From NCBI GenBank assembly GCA_913053815.1, contig CAJXGK010000156.1:1-5454 (forward strand): a DNA stretch of 5,454 nucleotides. The letters run 5' to 3'. The position numbers and the translations under genes were made by a program. A model generated the notes under the pieces. It was not told the DNA's origin. It saw only the letters and a program-made list of their open reading frames with translations, and ran no database searches. Positions 1 to 5,160 of this stretch are shown piece after piece (within the stretch, counting starts at the first letter, position 1; each line of letters starts with the position of its first letter). This DNA is from an uncultured Rhodanobacteraceae bacterium (GTDB taxonomy: Bacteria > Pseudomonadota > Gammaproteobacteria > Xanthomonadales > Rhodanobacteraceae).

Positions 1-1
1 G

Positions 2-2179
2 GCCCTGCCCGGGTATGCCGCCGCCAGTACAGTCAACTCCCCTCCCATCCGGGTCGCTCGACTCAATGTGCTGCAGGGGCATGTCGGATTGCTGGTAGCG
101 CAGGGCAAACAATGGAGCCAGGCGGTGTTGAACATGCCGCTTACCAGCGGAGACAAGCTGTGGGTTCCGCAGGGCGGGCGCCTAAGCATGCAACTCGGCG
201 GAGCGGAAATCCGCCTGGCTGGAGATACCGGTTTCGGATTTCTGCACCTGGGCAACAATATCGCCCAAGCACAACTCACCCAGGGCAGCCTGAATCTGCG
301 TATCCGCAAGCTTTTCCCCGGGCAAAGTTTCGAGATCGATACCCCGACTCTGGCCTTCGTGACTCGTGATCCGGGCGAATACCGTCTGGATATCTCCCCC
401 GAGGGTCGCGGTACGCAGGTCACGGTATTTCGGGGACAAGCCCAGGTCTACGGCGAACACCAGGCCCAACGTCGGGTCTATGCCGGCAATTCCTATCGTT
501 TTAACAGTCCGTTGCTTACCCAGGTCAAGATATTCAGTATTCCCCAACCTGATCGTTTCGATCGCTGGAGTTTTGCCCTGGATGCACGCGAACAACGCGC
601 CTACGCTACCCGCCGCTATGTTCCCAGCACAATGATCGGTTATGAAGATCTCGGCAATTACGGTAATTGGGTCAACGAAACCGAGTATGGCCCGGCATGG
701 TTTCCCAATTCGGTACCGGCAGGTTGGGTGCCCTACCGTGATGGCCGCTGGATCTGGATGGCTCCTTGGGGTTGGACTTGGGTAGATAGCCAGCCATGGG
801 GGTTCGCACCCTTCCACTATGGACGCTGGGCCTGGATCGGCGGCAACTGGGGTTGGCTGCCGGGCCCACTAGGACTGCGCCCGGTTTATGCTCCGGCACT
901 GGTCGCCTTCGTGGGCGGGATCGGCTGGGGTGTCGGTTTCAATACGCAGCCGATCGGCTGGTACCCGTTGGGTCCCGGGCAAATTTATATGCCTTGGTAC
1001 CCGGTCGGGTTCGGCTATTTCAATCGCGTCAACATTACCAATGTCAACATCGTCAACACCACGATCATCCAAAACTACTACAACATTTATCGCCGCGGGG
1101 GAAAGGGTGACCACCATTTTCGCGGTAATGATGGCCACCCACCGCATGGGATGTCCTGGGTGCCTGAAAATATTTTCGTGAACGGGCGGTCCGTCAATCG
1201 CCATGTTTTGCGGCCATCACACTTCAGTGGGGCCTGGGCTCAGCGCTTGCAAGCCGCGCATCCGCCGCGGCCGCTTGCTACAAGTCTGCGTATCCATGAC
1301 AACGGTCCGGCACCTCTTGTGCCAGCTAGCGTTTTCCGTCGTCAGGTGTTGGCGACCCGACGGCCACCACCCCATCACACGGTTCCCGGAGAGTTTTTCC
1401 AAAACCTGCAAAGGGGTAACAAACGCCCAGGAGCCCCGGTCAAACCGCTACCATTTATCCATCTTAGCTCTAACCATATCCGGGTCATCAGGCATCCTGG
1501 TCGAACCCTCGTCGCATCGTTGCCACGTCCGCAGCGATTCAGTGGCAAGTTGCGCCGACTCAACAAACCGCCCCGTGGCAACCCCCCACTTGGTACAGCT
1601 CCCCACCAAACCGCAGTCAGGAGCAAAACGGGCCGGAGCTCACTGGGTAACAGCACCCTGCCTTCCTCGGGCTACGCCCCGCATCGGTGGGCGCATTCGC
1701 ACCGACCGGCTCCCAGCCAACGACTATCCGTACAACCAGATCGTCATTCCGAAGGCCCCCGGATCCGGCGTGAAGGAAGTGTGTCATTCATCTCGGGTAC
1801 GCCCCAGCCTACCATTCGCTCCGCGAGCAGGCGCCCGTCTTCGCCACCACAATCTCCACAAATCCGACGCTACAGCGCGTCACCCGCAGTCACTCCACGC
1901 AGGGAAACGGGTTGGCATTCGCCACCTCGTGAGCGAGTACCGACACCCCCCACTGCCACGTACCAAGCTGAACGGACGTATCGAGCCCCCGAGGTTCGGC
2001 CAGGACGTCCGGGGCCACGTACCTGGCAAACCGCACCGACACCGCGACCTGTCCGCAGTGAACCGCCACCTTCACCGGCACCCCGTGCCGACACCCCCAC
2101 CCCCAACCGCCGCACGCCAGCGGATTCGCCTCCCGCCGCAAAGGGACGATTACGGCGTCCCGCTCATCCACCTCGATGA
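2..2179 (+). CDS. FecR-like / DUF6600-type exported protein with Pro/Arg-rich tail (5' partial)
   Basis: The reading frame is open to the left edge, so the start is missing. The first visible residues (ALPGYAAAST) look like the end of a signal peptide with an Ala-X-Ala-type cleavage site; the GTG at 68 is internal. Counting from that GTG, residues 28-145 resemble a FecR-like beta domain (GDKLWVPQGGRLSMQLGG, then EIDTPTLAF and GEYRLDI). Residues 190-310 form an aromatic region with GWVPYRDGRWIW, PWGWTWVD, PWGFAPFHYGRW and GNWGWLPGP, the signature I associate with DUF6600 proteins. An Asn/Ile/Val-rich stretch follows (VNITNVNIVNTTIIQNYY). From about residue 380 to 703 the chain is low-complexity and rich in Pro, Arg, Ser and His, with no recognisable domain. 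The protein should be periplasmic or exported. Its function is not established; a structural or envelope role is inference. No clear intrinsic terminator follows the TGA. Confidence is high for the gene and family, low for function. Confidence 0.9.
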   Translation, partial: ALPGYAAASTVNSPPIRVARLNVLQGHVGLLVAQGKQWSQAVLNMPLTSGDKLWVPQGGRLSMQLGGAEIRLAGDTGFGFLHLGNNIAQAQLTQGSLNLRIRKLFPGQSFEIDTPTLAFVTRDPGEYRLDISPEGRGTQVTVFRGQAQVYGEHQAQRRVYAGNSYRFNSPLLTQVKIFSIPQPDRFDRWSFALDAREQRAYATRRYVPSTMIGYEDLGNYGNWVNETEYGPAWFPNSVPAGWVPYRDGRWIWMAPWGWTWVDSQPWGFAPFHYGRWAWIGGNWGWLPGPLGLRPVYAPALVAFVGGIGWGVGFNTQPIGWYPLGPGQIYMPWYPVGFGYFNRVNITNVNIVNTTIIQNYYNIYRRGGKGDHHFRGNDGHPPHGMSWVPENIFVNGRSVNRHVLRPSHFSGAWAQRLQAAHPPRPLATSLRIHDNGPAPLVPASVFRRQVLATRRPPPHHTVPGEFFQNLQRGNKRPGAPVKPLPFIHLSSNHIRVIRHPGRTLVASLPRPQRFSGKLRRLNKPPRGNPPLGTAPHQTAVRSKTGRSSLGNSTLPSSGYAPHRWAHSHRPAPSQRLSVQPDRHSEGPRIRREGSVSFISGTPQPTIRSASRRPSSPPQSPQIRRYSASPAVTPRRETGWHSPPRERVPTPPTATYQAERTYRAPEVRPGRPGPRTWQTAPTPRPVRSEPPPSPAPRADTPTPNRRTPADSPPAAKGRLRRPAHPPR

Positions 2180-2491
2180 ATCCGCTATTTGCCTGAAATC
2201 ACCCAATATTAGCCCCGGCCCCGCACCGCGAACTATGGCAAGTCCGCAGGATGTGGTGAGGCACGAGCCACATCAATCGAGATTATTGCTTCGCCGCGCA
2301 TCGTGCCAAGCGATATGGAAACCGTCTGCTGGTGGACAATGTCGAGATCTCGGATGGCCCCGCTCTATGGCGTTATCCGTTTGCAGGCGTCCGGGATAAC
2401 GAAATCTTTATCTGCTGACACTCGTTTGGCGGTGTCTCTCATCTGCGAGCACTCTGTGCCCAACATGGATGACTACCATGGCGCGCTACGG
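2180..2491. other. Gene-poor stretch with one coding-like fragment
   Basis: No intact gene with a start and ribosome binding site is evident here. On the + strand, the frame from 2260 to the TGA at 2416-2418 has no ATG and is preceded by an in-frame TGA at 2257. It encodes a sequence that looks protein-like (RLLVDNVEISDGPALWRYP then FAGVRDNEIF). The antisense strand in the same codon register is also fairly open, so the direction of any relic is uncertain. I do not recognise a family. The stretch also contains a 10-bp palindrome CGAGATCTCG at 2343-2352. Given the decayed pilin next to it, this may be the remains of another dead gene. Confidence 0.35.
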
Positions 2492-2916
2492 TTATCCACG
2501 GCATTGTCGCAGTAGGTACTGTTTGGCTAGGCCCCGCCCCCCGACAACTCCATAGAATACCCACGGTCTCGTCACGCGGTGTCCAGCCCAGAGTATGGTC
2601 GTTAATCGCCCGGGTGACCTGCTGGCCATAGCGAATAGAAATCCGGCCATTCGTGACCCCAACATTATCTATATTGATGCCGGAAGACTCTGCGACTGAG
2701 TCAGGCCCGCCTCCACATTGCCGGTTGCAAATACACCGTGCTGCACATAGTATTCCCCCCTGCAGCCCGGGCTCCGCCACTCCAGGCCAGTCCCCAGATA
2801 ATTTGGCTACGAACGATATAGTTCTGATCGGCCAGGATCGCGATAGCCGCCACAATAACCGTGATGGGAATGAACCCCACCCCGATTATGATCTGCACAG
2901 TGGCCTAGATTGGCAT
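2492..2916 (-). pseudogene. Decayed type IVa pilin gene (PilA-like), several frameshifts
   Basis: Read on the - strand, three frames join into a pilin. The first segment, from an ATG at 2916-2914, has an amber stop at codon 4 and then GFIPITVIVAAIAILA and NYIVRSQIIWGLAWSGGARAA. This matches the pilin N-terminal helix pattern (GFTLIELMIVVAIIAILA...YIARSQV..AL.LASGAK.A). The Glu5 position is lost and several residues are missing before QNY. At a G6 run (2760-2755) the frame changes to EYYVQHGVFATGNVEAGL, matching the usual EYY...G.FP..N..AGL. It then meets a TAG and changes again to NVGVTNGRISIRYGQQ and GILWSCRG, the beta-sheet and first Cys of the disulfide loop. After another frame change in a G-rich stretch (2543-2525) comes AKQYLLRQCRG and a TAA, matching the usual C-terminal KYLP..CR with the second Cys. 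In life a pilin is an inner-membrane prepilin assembled into pili; this copy cannot encode one without repair. It lies 14 bp downstream of the small ORF 2931-3176. Confidence 0.85.
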
Positions 2917-2930
2917 TCCTCCAGCGGATA

Positions 2931-3176
2931 TCACAGCCAGAATCGACCCCCGGCTTCAGGCGTCACTTCGACTTCGATACCGGCTTCAGCCAAAGCCTGC
3001 GCTGGCCGCCTCACGTGTTCTTGTGCCGTCGCTTTTAGGCTCATCGGCAGACGGGTCTTTACCTTTGCCGCAAAAGCTTCCGACGATTTCTTCATTATCG
3101 CCGCCCCCTGCATCCAAATCGAATCGGTATTCTCCTGATCCCGTACCGAGCTGGTCAGAGTCAAGGTATACAACAT
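2931..3176 (-). CDS. Small unrecognised protein, possibly L7/L12-C-like fold
   Basis: An 81-residue ORF on the - strand beginning MLYTLTLTSS and ending GGRFWL-TGA. The frame stays open further upstream to an ATG at 3221. I prefer the ATG at 3176 because MLYTLTLT looks like a first beta strand, and a G-rich stretch (complement of 3188-3193) lies about 11 nt upstream as a weak ribosome site. The C-terminal half (KTRLPMSLKAT, then AQALAEAGIEVEV) has a rhythm recalling small bacterial proteins with a ribosomal L7/L12 C-terminal-like domain; this is a pattern impression, not a family assignment. There is no signal peptide or membrane segment. It sits 14 bp upstream of the pilin pseudogene in the same direction and diverges from thiS. 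Because its neighbour is dead, it may itself be decaying; a Pro where an aromatic might be expected (VRRPAQAL) fits that idea. Existence is moderately supported; function is unknown. Confidence 0.5.
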   Translation of the reverse strand: MLYTLTLTSSVRDQENTDSIWMQGAAIMKKSSEAFAAKVKTRLPMSLKATAQEHVRRPAQALAEAGIEVEVTPEAGGRFWL

Positions 3177-3194
3177 ATCCACTGCGTCCCCCCG

Positions 3195-3241
3195 AATGCG
3201 CATTGACATACTAATGCGCATACCATAGCGCTATGCGTATA
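3195..3241. promoter_or_regulatory. Cluster of short palindromes, candidate operator region
   Basis: Three perfect palindromes and one near-copy lie within 47 bp: AATGCGCATT (3195-3204), ATGCGCAT (3214-3221), ATAGCGCTAT (3225-3234) and the near-copy ATGCGTAT (3233-3240). The ATGCGCAT-like units start at 3196, 3214 and 3233, that is 18 and 19 bp apart, close to two helical turns. They overlap the candidate - strand promoter, a TTGACA at 3203-3208 on the + strand, and the thiS start codon. This layout suits a dimeric repressor binding several sites, but the regulator is unknown and its role is inference. Confidence 0.4.
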
Positions 3242-3249
3242 CATATCAA
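3222..3249 (-). promoter_or_regulatory. Candidate sigma70 promoter for the - strand small ORF
   Basis: On the - strand, TTGATA (3249-3244) and TATGGT (3227-3222) are separated by 16 nt. They match the -35 consensus at 5 of 6 and the -10 consensus at 4 of 6 positions. Transcription would start near 3215, leaving a leader of roughly 40 nt before the ATG at 3176. The -35 box lies inside the first codons of thiS, so the two genes would compete for this region. This is a by-eye match only. Confidence 0.35.
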
Positions 3250-3433
3250 TGGTAAACCCCGGGAGTGCCCGGCCCAGACCACCTTGCAAGATCTGCTTGA
3301 TCAGGCCGGTTACGGATCCCGACGCATGGCGGTTGAGATCAATCGATGCATCGTACCGCGCAGCACTTACCCGGAACATATCCTCAACGAGGGTGACTGT
3401 ATCGAAATTGTGCAGGCAGTGGGAGGAGGGTGA
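3233..3433 (+). CDS. thiS: Thiamin biosynthesis sulfur-carrier protein ThiS
   Basis: A 66-residue ubiquitin-like (beta-grasp) protein, the usual length for ThiS. It begins MRIHINGKPREC, matching the family's first beta strand, so the ATG at 3233 is well placed. LQDLLDQAG corresponds to the family helix, AVEINRCIVPR to the typical 'A.A.N..IVPR' stretch, and GDCIEIVQAVGGG to the end of the fold. The C-terminal Gly-Gly is the site that ThiF adenylates and that then carries sulfur as a thiocarboxylate, which ThiG uses to build the thiazole ring. It acts in the cytoplasm. No Shine-Dalgarno-like sequence precedes the ATG; the upstream bases are the palindrome ATAGCGCTAT, so initiation may be weak or leaderless. 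No TPP riboswitch is visible upstream. thiG is not the next gene: an unrelated ORF and a terminator intervene. Confidence 0.95.
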   Translation: MRIHINGKPRECPAQTTLQDLLDQAGYGSRRMAVEINRCIVPRSTYPEHILNEGDCIEIVQAVGGG

Positions 3434-3445
3434 GGCGCCGCGTTG

Positions 3446-3468
3446 GCGATCTGCCGGTGGCAGATTGC
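3446..3468 (+). other. Stem-loop just after thiS
   Basis: ATCTGCC (3449-3455) and GGCAGAT (3459-3465) form a perfect 7-bp stem with a GGT loop. It is extended outward by G-C, C-G and a G-T wobble to about 10 bp. It begins 12 bp after the thiS stop. No T run follows, so it is not a standard intrinsic terminator; it could stabilise the thiS mRNA 3' end or be part of a pause site. Confidence 0.35.
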
Positions 3469-3484
3469 GCGGTGCCAAACGCCC

Positions 3485-3505
3485 GAGGCCGGAGGCCGAG
3501 GGCCG
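3485..3505 (+). repeat. Short GC-rich tandem repeat (7-bp unit)
   Basis: GAGGCCG occurs twice in direct succession (3485-3491, 3492-3498), followed by a degenerate third unit (AGGGCCG, 3499-3505). It lies in the leader between thiS and the next ORF, just before that ORF's ribosome site. No function is implied. Confidence 0.4.
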
Positions 3506-3512
3506 GAGTTGC

Positions 3513-3519
3513 GAGGTGA
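3513..3519 (+). promoter_or_regulatory. Strong Shine-Dalgarno site fixing the start of the secreted orphan
   Basis: GAGGTGA is fully complementary to the 16S rRNA 3' end and lies 7 nt before the ATG at 3527. It favours that ATG over a TTG at 3443, which would add 28 residues that do not look like a signal peptide. Confidence 0.75.
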
Positions 3520-3526
3520 GCGCACG

Positions 3527-4096
3527 ATGCGCGAGCCCGCAACGGCCCGCGAGACCAGGTCGAGCGGAACCCCATACACAAAACTACCCGGGGGGGGGCT
3601 GTCGGGTCTCGTTTTGTTGGGTGTATGGGGTATCAGCAACGCGGCACCACCCACTCGGAACACGACGGATTATGCGGCCATGCAAACGCAGGCCGAGGCA
3701 GAAATGGCAAACAGTAATGCGCGATGTTTTGCTAGCTGCAGCAAAATAAGAAACGGACTAAAGTTGTTAGTGCTCGACCAGAACGGTAATGTCTTCGCCA
3801 TCAAACATATCCCGTTGGGTGCCGATGCGAAACTGTTAGCAATCGGTCATGGGTCCACATCATCACCATCCTATGCATATGCATCATTGCGCAGTGCGCC
3901 AGGGATCGGGCAAACACGGACGGTTACAGTAACTTCGTTCTCCAGTTCGAAAACCTACGTTGTCACTCAAGGTGGCAAACGATATGCAGTAACCGTCACA
4001 ACAACATTAGTCTATGAGAATGGTGTACTTATCGATATCACCGTCACAACAAGTAAGGTTCCGCTAACTCCCTCGACAGAACTCCCACCCCGGTAA
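3527..4096 (+). CDS. Unrecognised, probably secreted 189-residue protein
   Basis: I do not recognise the family. The start is set by a GAGGTGA ribosome site 7 nt upstream. Residues 1-40 look like a signal peptide: a long Arg/Lys-containing n-region, a hydrophobic core LSGLVLLGVWGIS (25-37) and a likely cleavage near NAAPP (38-42). The mature part has two cysteines four apart (C67, C71: RCFASC), a strand-like stretch KLLVLDQNGNVFAIKH, and then a Thr/Val/Ser-rich beta-like half (RTVTVTSF, KTYVVTQGGKRYAVTVTTT, LVYENGVLIDITVTT). It is probably periplasmic or extracellular. The 3' part is clearly AT-richer than thiG: 25 GC of 60 bases at 3961-4020 against 40 of 60 at 4621-4680, suggesting transfer. 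It interrupts the usual thiS-thiG order and has its own terminator 25 bp downstream. A nine-G run encodes Gly residues just before the hydrophobic core. Confidence 0.72.
   Translation: MREPATARETRSSGTPYTKLPGGGLSGLVLLGVWGISNAAPPTRNTTDYAAMQTQAEAEMANSNARCFASCSKIRNGLKLLVLDQNGNVFAIKHIPLGADAKLLAIGHGSTSSPSYAYASLRSAPGIGQTRTVTVTSFSSSKTYVVTQGGKRYAVTVTTTLVYENGVLIDITVTTSKVPLTPSTELPPR
3570..3630 (+). repeat. Long inverted repeat with a G9 tract inside the signal-peptide coding region
   Basis: The arm CCCCATACAC (3570-3579) pairs perfectly with GTGTATGGGG (3621-3630). The inner AAAAC (3580-3584) pairs with GTTTT (3611-3615), leaving GTTGG bulged. Within the loop, ACCCG (3586-3590) can pair with CGGGT (3603-3607). 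The loop also holds nine consecutive G bases (3590-3598). The structure lies 43 bp into the secreted-protein gene. Confidence 0.7.
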
Positions 4097-4121
4097 ATAT
4101 CCGTTTACATGTATCAACAGG

Positions 4122-4156
4122 GGCCGGGCCGCACATGTGACCTGGCCTTTTCTTCT
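4122..4156 (+). terminator. Rho-independent terminator after the secreted orphan
   Basis: GGCCGGG (4122-4128) pairs with CCTGGCC (4141-4147) in a 7-bp GC-rich stem containing one G-T wobble. A few more pairs form around CACATGTG inside the stem, and TTTTCTTCT follows directly. It begins 25 bp after the TAA of the secreted-protein gene and faces thiG, so transcripts from thiS should largely end here. Confidence 0.7.
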
Positions 4157-4362
4157 GCCAAGCGCTCCGACCCGTCGCCGCTTGACGGCCGCAGATGCTC
4201 CCGACTGCCCGTGTGGAATACCGGGATTCGCCTGGGATCCGCCCGGAAACCGGGTTTTGTACTGAATCATTATCTCCCTGCTCTGCCCTAGCGGTTCCTC
4301 AATGCTGCGCACTGCGCGACAATAGCACCCACTGATTCATACCCAGCCACAGGGAGTCACAT
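4157..4362 (+). promoter_or_regulatory. Upstream region of thiG
   Basis: About 200 bp without a gene separate the terminator from thiG. It contains a second terminator-like hairpin, CCCGG-AAA-CCGGG followed by TTTTGT (4242-4260). I see no convincing -35/-10 pair and no TPP-riboswitch motifs (no THI-box-like CTGAGA with its partner sequences). The ribosome site AGGGAG (4351-4356), 6 nt before the ATG, is good and fixes the thiG start. thiG would need a promoter here or read-through. Confidence 0.4.
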
Positions 4363-5160
4363 ATGACCGTTTCTGATTCTGACGATGCGCCCCTGCTCAT
4401 CGCTGGCCACAGCTATCGTTCACGTCTGCTCATCGGTACGGGCAAGTATCGGGATCTTGAAGAGACCCGCTTAGCCAGTGAAGCAGCGGCGGCAGAAATC
4501 GTTACCGTAGCCATCCGCCGAACTAACATTGGCCAGGAACCGGGGCAGCCCAGCCTGCTTGATGCCCTGCCCCCGGATCGCTACACCCTGTTGCCGAATA
4601 CCGCCGGTTGTTTCGATGCTGAGGAAGCCGTACGCACTTGCCGGCTTGCCCGGGAGCTGCTTGACGGTCGCAAGCTGGTCAAACTGGAAGTCTTAGGCGA
4701 CCGCAAGACGCTCTACCCCAATGTCGTCGAAACCCTCAAGGCCGCTGAACAATTGGTGGCCGACCACTTCGAGGTGATGGTGTATACCTCAGATGACCCC
4801 ATCCTAGCGCGGCAGCTGGAAGAAATCGGCTGCGTGGCGGTCATGCCGCTGGCGGCACCGATCGGCTCGGGCCTGGGTATTCAGAACCGCTATACCTTGC
4901 TGGAAATCGTCGAAAACGCCAAGGTTCCGGTTATCGTCGACGCGGGCGTGGGCACCGCTTCGGATGCTGCTATAGCGATGGAACTGGGTTGTGACGGAGT
5001 GTTGATGAATACCGCAATTGCCGGGGCCCATGAGCCGATACGTATGGCCCGGGCCATGAAGCTGGCGATCGAAGCAGGGCGGCAAGCGTATCTGGCCGGT
5101 CGGATTCCGCGCCGACGTTACGCCAGTGCCTCCAGTCCGATCGATGGCATGCCCGGATGA
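4363..5160 (+). CDS. thiG: Thiazole synthase ThiG
   Basis: A 265-residue protein of normal family length with a (beta/alpha)8-barrel pattern. ThiG condenses 1-deoxy-D-xylulose 5-phosphate, dehydroglycine and sulfur from ThiS thiocarboxylate into the thiazole phosphate of thiamin, in the cytoplasm. Landmarks are [10 protein letters not shown] (22-31), VTVAIRRTN (47-55), LLPNTAGC (76-83), LVKLEVLGD (105-113) with K107 as the expected Schiff-base lysine, [12 protein letters not shown] (162-173), [12 protein letters not shown] (192-203) and MNTAIAGA (215-222), the last two contributing to the phosphate/active site. The ATG at 4363 has AGGGAG 6 nt upstream. The stop overlaps the next gene's ATG as ATGA, implying translational coupling downstream. 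Upstream, 266 bp, a terminator and a foreign-looking gene separate it from the preceding ORF, so coupling with thiS has been lost. No damaged motif is seen. Confidence 0.97.
   Translation: MTVSDSDDAPLLIAGHSYRSRLLIGTGKYRDLEETRLASEAAAAEIVTVAIRRTNIGQEPGQPSLLDALPPDRYTLLPNTAGCFDAEEAVRTCRLARELLDGRKLVKLEVLGDRKTLYPNVVETLKAAEQLVADHFEVMVYTSDDPILARQLEEIGCVAVMPLAAPIGSGLGIQNRYTLLEIVENAKVPVIVDAGVGTASDAAIAMELGCDGVLMNTAIAGAHEPIRMARAMKLAIEAGRQAYLAGRIPRRRYASASSPIDGMPG

Noticed and set aside
1203..2399. Long overlapping + strand ORF (398 codons)
   Set aside because: It lies almost wholly within the DUF6600-type gene in another frame. Its existence is explained by the GC-rich, Pro/Arg-coding sequence, and its product shows no recognisable motif.
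2439..2855. 138-codon - strand ORF taken as one gene
   Set aside because: Only its middle part matches pilin; the start and end are out-of-frame translation across frameshift points.
2653..3138. 161-codon + strand ORF
   Set aside because: It is antisense to both the pilin relic and the small - strand ORF, and its product has no domain-like features; the pilin reading is far stronger.
3443..3526. TTG start extending the secreted protein by 28 residues
   Set aside because: The extension is not signal-peptide-like, and the ATG at 3527 has an excellent ribosome site at the right distance.
4109..4291. 60-codon ORF between the secreted orphan and thiG
   Set aside because: It spans the intrinsic terminator, lacks a ribosome site and has no recognisable content.
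3434..4362. TPP riboswitch or insertion sequence ends
   Set aside because: No THI-box motifs are visible before thiS or thiG. No transposase, terminal inverted repeats with target duplication, or tRNA-like attachment site could be found around the inserted gene.
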